Positions 1-5,722 of a stretch of 7,150 nucleotides of DNA are shown piece by piece. The stretch is taken from positions 1 through 7,150 of the forward strand of contig CAXFFS010000068.1 of assembly GCA_964002385.1 (NCBI GenBank), given 5' to 3'. The stretch is from AEGEAN-183 sp964002385. Its GTDB lineage: Bacteria > Pseudomonadota > Gammaproteobacteria > Magnimaribacterales > Magnimaribacteraceae. The notes under the pieces were generated by a model. That model saw only the letters and a program-made list of their open reading frames with translations, searched no databases and was not told where the DNA came from. Numbering within the stretch: the first letter of the stretch is position 1; every line of letters begins with the position of its first letter. A program made the position numbers and the translations under genes.

Positions 1-52
1 TAGTTAGTAAGAAATAACTATCTCTTGTTAAACTTAAATAAAAATAATTTAT

Positions 53-57
53 AAGGA
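53..57 (+). promoter_or_regulatory. Ribosome binding site of the carotenoid oxygenase gene
   Basis: AAGGA lies 5 nt or so before the ATG at 63 and supports that start. The 62 bases upstream are very AT-rich and have stop codons in all three + frames within the first 17 bases, so no upstream + gene continues far into the window. A TTGTTA at 25-30 could be a -35 box, but the -10-like hexamers near it (TTTATA 48-53, TATAAG 50-55) overlap the ribosome binding site. I could not settle on a promoter. Confidence 0.55.
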
Positions 58-62
58 AAAAA

Positions 63-1469
63 ATGACAGAAACTTACACAGATCATCCTTATCTACAAGG
101 TAACTACGCTCCTTTAAGAATGGAAAGTGACCTCAACGATTTAATTGTTGAAGGAGAAATCCCTAAAGACCTGTATGGAAGTTATTATAGAAATGGTCCT
201 GATCCACAATTTCCACCTATGGGTGGCAATTATCATTGGTTTGGAGGGGATGGAATGATTCATGCTTTCCATTTTGAAAATGGGAAAGTTTCCTATAAAA
301 ATAGATGGATACAAACATCAAAATGGAAGCAAGAAAGGAAAGCAGGAAGGTCTCTTGTAAATCTACTAAACCCCATGGAGCCTGACCCCCTTTGGAATCC
401 TGAAGGAGAAGATGGAACCGCAAACACAAGTATCATTTTTCATGGAGATAAACTTCTTGCTCTAGAAGAAGGCCATCCTCCTTTTGAGATCGATCCATTC
501 ACTCTGGAATCAATAGGATCATATAACTATGAAGGCAAATTACTTTCACCAATGACTGCACATCCCAAGATAGACCCACTGACTGGAGAAATGTTTGCTT
601 TCAGTTATGGTTTTGGTGATAACAAGATGACTTACTTTGTAGTAGACACAAATGGAAAGCTTACCCATTACTCTGAATTTGCGACCCCATACTCGAGTAT
701 GGTGCATGATTTTATTGTCACTTCCGAGCATGTAATTTTTCCTGTTTTTCCCCTTGTTATAGATTTAGAACAGGCAATGATGGGTAATGCACCGATTGTA
801 TGGGATGGCAAAAGACCTAGTTATATAGGAATCATGCCAAGAGATGGTTCTGTGGAAGACATAAAATGGATAGAAGATGATCCTTGTTATGTATTTCACC
901 CAATGAATGCATATACTGAGGGAGACAAAATTGTAGCCGATATGATGCAATTTGAAGAAGCACCTTTATTTCCTCACGCAGATGGTTCAGCTCCTGACCC
1001 TAAAAAAGCTGAGGCCAGACTAAATAGATGGGAAATTGATCTATCCTCTAATTCAGGAAAAATTAATAAAAACTTTTTGGATGATGACATGGGAGAATTT
1101 CCTAGGTTAGACGAAAGATTTAGCATGCTTAATTACAGGCATGGATTTTATGCTTCTAGAATTGGTGATCCATCAGGAATTAGTTGGAATGCTATTGCTC
1201 ATCATGATCATCGGACTGGAAATAAAAAGTTTTTTGTCGTAGATAAGGAAGATGCAGTAGGGGAACCAATTTTTGTTCCGACCTCTAAGGATGCTGAAGA
1301 AGGAAATGGGTTTTTAATTACATTGGCATATAAAGGAAAGGAAAACAGATCTGACTTACTTATATTTAATGCAATGGACGTGGAATCTGGACCTATAGCT
1401 ACTGCACATTTGCCCCATAGAGTGCCTTATGGATTCCATGGAAATTGGCGACAAGGAGAACAAACTTAA
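63..1469 (+). CDS. Carotenoid oxygenase family protein (RPE65/CCD-type non-haem iron dioxygenase)
   Basis: This 468-residue protein belongs to the carotenoid cleavage oxygenase family, which uses Fe(II) and O2 to split a carbon-carbon double bond in carotenoids, apocarotenoids or stilbenes into carbonyl products. The four iron-binding histidines of the seven-bladed propeller are visible: H167 (TAHPK), H215 (VHDF), H279 (FHPMNAY) and H459 (YGFHGNW). Other family motifs are YRNGPDPQF (about 42-50), HWFGGDGMIHA (58-68), GEFPRLDERF (344-353) and EPIFVP (401-406). E136, E345 and E401 probably supply the second-shell glutamates. The length is normal for the family, and there is no signal peptide or obvious membrane segment. 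An AAGGA ribosome site precedes the ATG. The gene is followed 2 nt later by a reductase gene. The substrate cannot be read from the sequence: a carotenoid, an apocarotenoid or a lignostilbene-like compound are all possible. It is not the unrelated Blh/Brp retinal-forming enzyme. Confidence 0.93.
   Translation: MTETYTDHPYLQGNYAPLRMESDLNDLIVEGEIPKDLYGSYYRNGPDPQFPPMGGNYHWFGGDGMIHAFHFENGKVSYKNRWIQTSKWKQERKAGRSLVNLLNPMEPDPLWNPEGEDGTANTSIIFHGDKLLALEEGHPPFEIDPFTLESIGSYNYEGKLLSPMTAHPKIDPLTGEMFAFSYGFGDNKMTYFVVDTNGKLTHYSEFATPYSSMVHDFIVTSEHVIFPVFPLVIDLEQAMMGNAPIVWDGKRPSYIGIMPRDGSVEDIKWIEDDPCYVFHPMNAYTEGDKIVADMMQFEEAPLFPHADGSAPDPKKAEARLNRWEIDLSSNSGKINKNFLDDDMGEFPRLDERFSMLNYRHGFYASRIGDPSGISWNAIAHHDHRTGNKKFFVVDKEDAVGEPIFVPTSKDAEEGNGFLITLAYKGKENRSDLLIFNAMDVESGPIATAHLPHRVPYGFHGNWRQGEQT
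1453..1458 (+). promoter_or_regulatory. Ribosome binding site that decides the reductase start
   Basis: AAGGAG sits inside the last codons of the oxygenase gene, 13 nt before the ATG at 1472. The spacing is somewhat long, but this is the only good Shine-Dalgarno in the area. It lies downstream of the in-frame TTG at 1445, so it supports ATG 1472 over the longer reading. Its position inside the upstream gene suggests that translation of the two genes is coupled. Confidence 0.6.
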
Positions 1470-1471
1470 TC

Positions 1472-2503
1472 ATGACTAGGAAGAATCTAAAAAACAGGCG
1501 ATGGGTTTTAAATTCAAGGCCCCAAGGAATGGTTAGTAAGGAGAACTTTAAGTTTGAAGAATTAGAAGTAGAAGAAGTTAACGAGAACCAAATGTTATTA
1601 AAAAATCTGTACTTTGGTTTTGATCCTACACAAAGGGGCTGGTTAAATGATATGAAGAGTTACATGCCACCAGTCCAAATTGGAGAAGTAATGCGTTCAA
1701 GCACCATTTCCCAAGTAATTGAATCTAATATTCCTGATTTCAAAGAAGGTGATATTGTACAAGGAAGTTTTGGATGGCAGGAGTTTGCTATAACCGATGG
1801 CAAAGCGGGGTTCATGAACGCCTCCAAAATTCCTGACAACATACCTCCAACGTCCTCTCTAAGTGTTTATGGAGTCACAGGATTAACTGCCTATTTCGGT
1901 CTGCTTGATGTAGGAGGACCTAAGGAGGGTGATACAGTAGTTGTTTCTGGAGCAGCAGGAGCTACAGGCTCTATTGCTGGACAAATAGCTAAAATAAAAG
2001 GATGTCGGGTAATCGGTATAGCCGGAGGGACAAAGAAATGTAATTGGCTTACGGAAGAAGCTAATTTTGACGCAGCTATAGATTATAAGAGTGCAAACTT
2101 AGGAGAAACCTTAAGAGAACTCTGCCCCAATGGAATTGATGTTGTATTTGATAACGTTGGAGGTGAATTTTTAGACGTAGCTCTAACTTTGATAAATATG
2201 AATGCAAGAATAGTCCTGTGTGGCGCTATCTCAACGTACAACAATGAAAAGCCTTCTCCTGGACCATCTAACTATATGTCCCTGGTAATAATGAGAGCAA
2301 GAATGGAAGGGTTTATAGTTCTGGATTACTTGGACAGATTCCCTGAAGCAATAAAGAGCCTAAGTAAATGGGTCGAAGAAGGAAAAATAACCTACCTGGA
2401 AGATATTCAAGAGGGGATAGAGAATGCGCCTGATACTCTAGTAAGATTATTTACTGGACAAAATTTCGGTAAGCAGCTGCTTAAAATTGCAGAAGCAGAT
2501 TAA
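1472..2503 (+). CDS. NADP-dependent oxidoreductase, medium-chain dehydrogenase/reductase family (CurA / prostaglandin reductase-like)
   Basis: This 343-residue protein is a zinc-independent medium-chain reductase of the CurA/leukotriene B4 12-hydroxydehydrogenase group, which uses NADPH to reduce the C=C bond of alpha,beta-unsaturated aldehydes and ketones. The N-terminal NRRWVLNSRPQG is the usual family opening. The GroES-like part includes RGWLND (55-60) and FGWQEFAI (100-107). The hinge YGVTGLTAYFGL (133-144) leads into the Rossmann fold with GAAGATGS (160-167). AGGTKKC (184-190) is where this family contacts the NADPH 2'-phosphate. VVFDNVGG (224-231) and the C-terminal LFTGQNFGKQLLKI (326-339) are also typical. 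No zinc-ligand cysteine cluster is seen. The frame is open back to a TTG at 1445, but ATG 1472 matches the family start and has a ribosome site. It lies 2 nt after the oxygenase stop and is almost certainly cotranscribed with it. The true substrate is unknown. Confidence 0.92.
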   Translation: MTRKNLKNRRWVLNSRPQGMVSKENFKFEELEVEEVNENQMLLKNLYFGFDPTQRGWLNDMKSYMPPVQIGEVMRSSTISQVIESNIPDFKEGDIVQGSFGWQEFAITDGKAGFMNASKIPDNIPPTSSLSVYGVTGLTAYFGLLDVGGPKEGDTVVVSGAAGATGSIAGQIAKIKGCRVIGIAGGTKKCNWLTEEANFDAAIDYKSANLGETLRELCPNGIDVVFDNVGGEFLDVALTLINMNARIVLCGAISTYNNEKPSPGPSNYMSLVIMRARMEGFIVLDYLDRFPEAIKSLSKWVEEGKITYLEDIQEGIENAPDTLVRLFTGQNFGKQLLKIAEAD

Positions 2504-2508
2504 AGAGG

Positions 2509-3117
2509 CTAACCTCCAAGTTGTTTGACTATTTTATTTAGATGATCAAACCTGTCCACATTGGATTGGAATTCAAGTATGTTCTGCCTTTCTGGAGGCG
2601 TCAGTGGCAATAGGCTAGCAAGGTTGTAAGCTACACTTGAAGAGTTTTCAAAATTTATAGCCAATTCAAGTTTTTTTATTTCAGGGTGGTTGGAAATTTC
2701 TTTAAGTATTCGCCAGATATTTTCATACTGAGGCTCTAGGGTTATAGACTCTTCCTCTTCAGGTTGCTCAATTGAATCACCCATTATTAGTCCATCTTCT
2801 TGTTTTCTTCTATCAATGATTTTAACCCTGTACTGACCCTGAACGGTTATTCCTAAGAGACCATTTTCGAGTTGATTAAAGTCAACAATTTCAACATAAG
2901 TCCCTATTGGAGAGTGGTCGGGTAGCTTAGATGAACCTGTCTCGTTAAGACCTCGTAGAAGAACAACACAAAAGCCTGTTTCTTGACTCATACAACTCTT
3001 CACCATATCCAAGTATCTAGGTTCAAAGATTTGTAAAGGTAAATATCCTCCAGGCAAGACATTGACTGTCAGAGGAAAAATAGGAAGTTCTTTTGTTAAA
3101 TTAGTTTCTATTGGCAT
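2509..3117 (-). CDS. Stand-alone LON substrate-binding domain protein
   Basis: This 202-residue protein consists of the N-terminal (substrate-recognition) domain of Lon protease without the AAA+ ATPase or the Ser-Lys protease domain. The diagnostic opening is ELPIFPLTVNVLPGGYLPL (about 10-28) followed by QIFEPRYLDMV (29-39). Further family features are GTYVEIVDF (72-80), the LLGITVQGQYRVKI strand region (87-100) and the C-terminal helical motif LLPLTPPERQNIL (169-181). Length and layout match the single-domain bacterial LON-like proteins, whose biochemical role is poorly known; they may bind or present misfolded proteins. The frame stays open to an ATG at 3171, but the ATG at 3117 fits the family start and leaves only 17 nt of overlap with the upstream dipeptidase gene. 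A weak GAAGAG sits just before it. It is the last gene of the mpl operon and ends 5 nt from the convergent reductase gene. Confidence 0.88.
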   Translation of the reverse strand: MPIETNLTKELPIFPLTVNVLPGGYLPLQIFEPRYLDMVKSCMSQETGFCVVLLRGLNETGSSKLPDHSPIGTYVEIVDFNQLENGLLGITVQGQYRVKIIDRRKQEDGLIMGDSIEQPEEEESITLEPQYENIWRILKEISNHPEIKKLELAINFENSSSVAYNLASLLPLTPPERQNILEFQSNVDRFDHLNKIVKQLGG

Positions 3118-4303
3118 ACTCTTCAACTTCTTTCCAGACTCTAATGAGATTACCTCCAAGGATCTTATCAATATCCTCTCGACTATAGCCCCTTTCTAAA
3201 AAACCTTCTATTAGACTTGGGTAACTAGAAACATCTTTTAAACCTATGGGCAATGTATCCCCTACTCCATCATAATCTGAACCAATCCCCACATGATCAA
3301 CTCCAACTAAATTTATAACCCTGTCAAAATGATCTAGAACTTCATCAAGAGTGGCATAGGGATATTTATTTTTTGAAAAAAACTCTTTTCTAGCTTCGTT
3401 GATTACTTCTTCGGAAACGCCTTCTCTACTTTGACCAAATTTTAATTCTAAAAAATTGTTCATTAGATCCATATAGTCTCTTGGTCTTTGACTAATAAAA
3501 CTGCTACCGAAATTAATTTGTAAGACACCACCCTTTTCAGCTAATTTATTGAGCATGACATCATCTACGTTTCTTTCAAAACCAGGGGTAAAGTGCCTCA
3601 AAGAAGAGTGGCTTGCTATAACTGGTACTTGGCTTAACTCTATTGCTTGGTAAAAAGCTTCATCGTTTACATGAGAGATATCTATCATAAGTCCTACCTT
3701 ATTCATCTCTTCAATTAGAGTTTTGCCAAATTCACTCAACCCATGCCATTGGATATTTTCATCGTAAGAGGAATCACTAATATGGTTGGTTTTGGAGTGA
3801 GTCAAAGTTATATAACGTATACCTCGATCATAGTAATACTCAACTCTAGAAAGATCGCCTTGAATGGGAGCTCCATTTTCCATGCCCAGTGCTATGCCTA
3901 CTATATTTTTATTTGTTAATGAACTTAGGTCATCTACAGACTTAATTAATAAGAACTTCTCAGGGTAAAGAGTAACTATGTCTTCAACCATGTCTATTAA
4001 GTCATTTGCCATCTTATGAGAAGTTCCGTCTTCCTCAGTGCTCGCTGGTAAGTATATTGAGAAGAAGGGAACATTAAGCCCCCCTTTCCTAGCTCTAATA
4101 AAATCAAAATCTCCATTGGTAGGACCTGATATGTCATCAATCTCTAAACCTTCTAAGTGCTGACTCCATAAACGATATGGGACATCTATATGAGAGTCTA
4201 ATATCAATGAATCTTGAGCTATTTCATCGGCGTTCAGACTAATTTTGCTTTCCGAGCAAGACTGTAAGATAAGAAATAAAAAAATTACAAATAGATGCTT
4301 CAT
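3101..4303 (-). CDS. Membrane dipeptidase, peptidase family M19, predicted lipoprotein
   Basis: This 400-residue zinc dipeptidase resembles renal dipeptidase; the family hydrolyses dipeptides and often accepts a D-residue at the C-terminal position. It opens with a short charged start, a hydrophobic run (residues 4-13) and the lipobox LQSC, giving a lipid-modified Cys16. Serine at the next position favours sorting to the outer membrane if normal Lol rules apply. The binuclear metal site is complete by motif: H38 and D40 (SHID), E142 (MENG), H211 (DISH) and H232 (ASHSS). D343 in GSDYDG and H169 (LTH) complete the active site. R244 in RNVDD matches the substrate-contacting arginine. The C-terminus GGNLIRVWKEVE is typical, so the gene is intact. 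It starts 4 nt after the mpl stop with no recognisable Shine-Dalgarno, which suggests reinitiation after mpl. Its 3' end overlaps the LON-domain gene by 17 nt. A role in periplasmic murein-peptide trimming is inferred from context only. Confidence 0.92.
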   Translation of the reverse strand: MKHLFVIFLFLILQSCSESKISLNADEIAQDSLILDSHIDVPYRLWSQHLEGLEIDDISGPTNGDFDFIRARKGGLNVPFFSIYLPASTEEDGTSHKMANDLIDMVEDIVTLYPEKFLLIKSVDDLSSLTNKNIVGIALGMENGAPIQGDLSRVEYYYDRGIRYITLTHSKTNHISDSSYDENIQWHGLSEFGKTLIEEMNKVGLMIDISHVNDEAFYQAIELSQVPVIASHSSLRHFTPGFERNVDDVMLNKLAEKGGVLQINFGSSFISQRPRDYMDLMNNFLELKFGQSREGVSEEVINEARKEFFSKNKYPYATLDEVLDHFDRVINLVGVDHVGIGSDYDGVGDTLPIGLKDVSSYPSLIEGFLERGYSREDIDKILGGNLIRVWKEVEEYANRN

Positions 4304-4307
4304 GTAG

Positions 4308-5660
4308 TTATAGTTTAGAGTTCAGAAGATCTGATAATCCATCAAAACTTCCATTTGACATCATAATAATTACGTCATTATCTTTAATAATAGAACTCTT
4401 AAGTTCATCAGAGAAAGAGTCTACTGAATCTATAACATAATTTTTTTCAGGAGATTTGTTAACTAAGTTATTCAATTGATCTTTATCGGGTCCCTTCCAA
4501 AAAACTAGATCTGCTTCGCTAGTTGCGCTCGTAAGATTTTTGTCATGTAAGCCAGATTTCATAGTATTTGATCTTATTTCAATTAAAGCAATTATCCTAT
4601 TATTTAGGTATCGAGCTCTTAAACCCTTCAAAGTTTCCTGGATTGCCGTCGGATGATGTGCAAAATCGTCAAATAATTTTAGGTCCTTTCTATCTATGAT
4701 TGTATCTAGTCTTCTCTTAACTCCAGAAAAGCTTTCTAAGCACTTAGCAGAGTCTGATAACGATAGATTAAAATGTTGAAGAGCTAATAAAGCTGTAATT
4801 GCGTTTCTTGCGTTGTGCTCACCCAACAAGTTCCAGTTTATTTCCACAACCTTTTTGTTTATAGAAAATCTAACTGAAGAATGGTCCTTTTTTATGGCTT
4901 CAAAGTAATTTGAACTATTTCCTTCAATGCCGAATTCAACTTCTTTACTCCACACCCCTAAATCCAAGACTTCCCTAATGTTCTTGTCGTCTCCAGGAAA
5001 TACTATGCAGTCTTCTGAGGACATTGTTCTAATTAAATTATGAAATTGTTTTTGAATTTCCGTTAAATTTGAATATATGTCTCCGTGATCAAATTCCAAA
5101 TTATTAATTATTAAAACTTCCGGATTGTAGTGAATAAGTTTTGCTCTTTTATCAAAAAAAGCCGTGTCGTATTCATCTGCCTCAATTACAAATATTTCAT
5201 CTTTGCCTAATTTAGCAGAAACCGAAAAATCTTTAGGCCTTCCAGCAATTAAAAAGCCCGGATCCATACCCAAATTCACAAGTACCCAGGTCAGCATCGC
5301 TGTGGTAGATGTCTTACCATGAGTTCCAGACACAGCGATAACTCTTCGATTCTTAAGTATATTTTCAGATAACCATGCTGGACCTGACGTATGGGGTAGC
5401 TTGGAATCCAAAATATGTTCGATAGACTCATTTCCTCTGGAAATCACATTACCTATCAAATAGAGGTCAGCTTCAGGGAGGTCTTTCTTGTTATAACCCT
5501 TAATTACTTTAATATTTTGTTCTTTCAGAAGGTCTGACATAGGTGGATAAACATTTTCATCACAGCCCGAAACTTCAAACCCTAATTCCCTTGCAAGCAA
5601 AGCCAGTCCGCCCATAAAGGTTCCACATATGCCCAATATATGAATTTTTTTCACTGCCAT
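4308..5660 (-). CDS. mpl: UDP-N-acetylmuramate:L-alanyl-gamma-D-glutamyl-meso-diaminopimelate ligase
   Basis: This 450-residue cytoplasmic enzyme is the murein-peptide ligase. It uses ATP to join the recycled tripeptide L-Ala-gamma-D-Glu-meso-DAP to UDP-MurNAc, bypassing the stepwise Mur ligases. The N-terminal domain opens with HILGICGTFMGGLALLAREL (7-26), and NVYPPMSDLL (36-45) is typical of Mpl as opposed to MurC. The ATP-binding loop is GTHGKTSTT (112-120). The central domain carries IEADEYDTAFFD (159-170) and NNLEFDHGDIY (186-196), followed by GEHNARNAI (280-288). The C-terminal domain has FSGVKRRLD (311-319), DDFAHHPTAI (331-340) and RSNTMKSG (363-370). The family usually has EPRSNTM; here it reads EIRSNTM, a small deviation. 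An in-frame TAA two codons upstream fixes the ATG at 5660 as the only sensible start. It heads the operon with the dipeptidase and the LON protein, and is divergent from the phosphofructokinase gene. Confidence 0.96.
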   Translation of the reverse strand: MAVKKIHILGICGTFMGGLALLARELGFEVSGCDENVYPPMSDLLKEQNIKVIKGYNKKDLPEADLYLIGNVISRGNESIEHILDSKLPHTSGPAWLSENILKNRRVIAVSGTHGKTSTTAMLTWVLVNLGMDPGFLIAGRPKDFSVSAKLGKDEIFVIEADEYDTAFFDKRAKLIHYNPEVLIINNLEFDHGDIYSNLTEIQKQFHNLIRTMSSEDCIVFPGDDKNIREVLDLGVWSKEVEFGIEGNSSNYFEAIKKDHSSVRFSINKKVVEINWNLLGEHNARNAITALLALQHFNLSLSDSAKCLESFSGVKRRLDTIIDRKDLKLFDDFAHHPTAIQETLKGLRARYLNNRIIALIEIRSNTMKSGLHDKNLTSATSEADLVFWKGPDKDQLNNLVNKSPEKNYVIDSVDSFSDELKSSIIKDNDVIIMMSNGSFDGLSDLLNSKL

Positions 5661-5666
5661 ATTTTA

Positions 5667-5672
5667 ATTATA
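5667..5672 (-). promoter_or_regulatory. Candidate -10 box (TATAAT) for a leaderless mpl transcript
   Basis: On the - strand a consensus TATAAT ends 6 nt before the mpl ATG. Transcription from it would begin at or within a base or two of the start codon, the classic arrangement of a leaderless mRNA. The region 17 nt further upstream reads AAGAGG, which is not a good -35. The match may be chance in AT-rich DNA, but the perfect hexamer and its position make it worth noting. Confidence 0.45.
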
Positions 5673-5677
5673 CCGAT

Positions 5678-5684
5678 CTCCTTT
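5678..5684 (-). promoter_or_regulatory. Shine-Dalgarno-like AAAGGAG unusually far from the mpl start
   Basis: AAAGGAG on the - strand would be a strong ribosome site, but it lies 17 nt before the mpl ATG, well beyond the usual 5-10 nt. An in-frame TAA between it and the ATG excludes an earlier start. Either translation uses an unusually long spacer, or this sequence lies outside the transcript and mpl is leaderless. Confidence 0.35.
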
Positions 5685-5691
5685 AATTCCC

Positions 5692-5703
5692 TCTTGATCA
5701 AGA
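5692..5703. repeat. 12-bp perfect palindrome in the divergent mpl / phosphofructokinase spacer (possible operator)
   Basis: TCTTGATCAAGA is identical to its own reverse complement over 12 bases, with no spacer. Its centre lies about 37 nt before the mpl start codon and 25 nt before the phosphofructokinase start codon, so it overlaps the -35 zone of any promoter serving mpl and lies just upstream of the -10 candidate for the other gene. A dimeric regulator bound there could control both genes. No regulator gene is present in the window, so the role is an inference from position and symmetry. Confidence 0.4.
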
Positions 5704-5709
5704 TTTAAG

Positions 5710-5715
5710 TAACAT
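5710..5715 (+). promoter_or_regulatory. Candidate -10 box (TAACAT) for a leaderless phosphofructokinase transcript
   Basis: TAACAT matches the TANNNT form of a -10 box and ends 7 nt before the ATG at 5723. No Shine-Dalgarno is present between it and the start; the bases are CGCACCT. No convincing -35 is seen at 17 nt; the nearest TTGA (5694) is too close. The match is weaker than the TATAAT on the mpl side. Confidence 0.3.
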
Positions 5716-5722
5716 CGCACCT

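Noticed and set aside
25..55. Promoter for the oxygenase operon from TTGTTA (25-30) with TTTATA or TATAAG
   Set aside because: The matching -10 hexamers overlap the ribosome binding site at 53-57, so the transcript would lack it. AT-rich DNA gives many such hexamers by chance.
217..950. Three short open frames antisense to the carotenoid oxygenase gene
   Set aside because: They have no recognisable motifs and lie wholly opposite a strongly conserved gene, so they are chance shadows.
1445..1471. Longer reductase reading starting at TTG 1445
   Set aside because: It would overlap the oxygenase gene, uses a non-ATG start upstream of the only ribosome site, and adds nine residues not found in the family opening. 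ATG 1472 is preferred.
3118..3171. 18-residue N-terminal extension of the LON-domain protein from ATG 3171
   Set aside because: It lies inside the well-conserved C-terminal coding part of the dipeptidase gene, and the LON domain begins normally just after the ATG at 3117.
5694..5701. TTGATC within the palindrome as a -35 box for either divergent gene
   Set aside because: The distances to the -10 candidates are 10 nt (+ strand) and 23 nt (- strand), both outside the workable spacer range.
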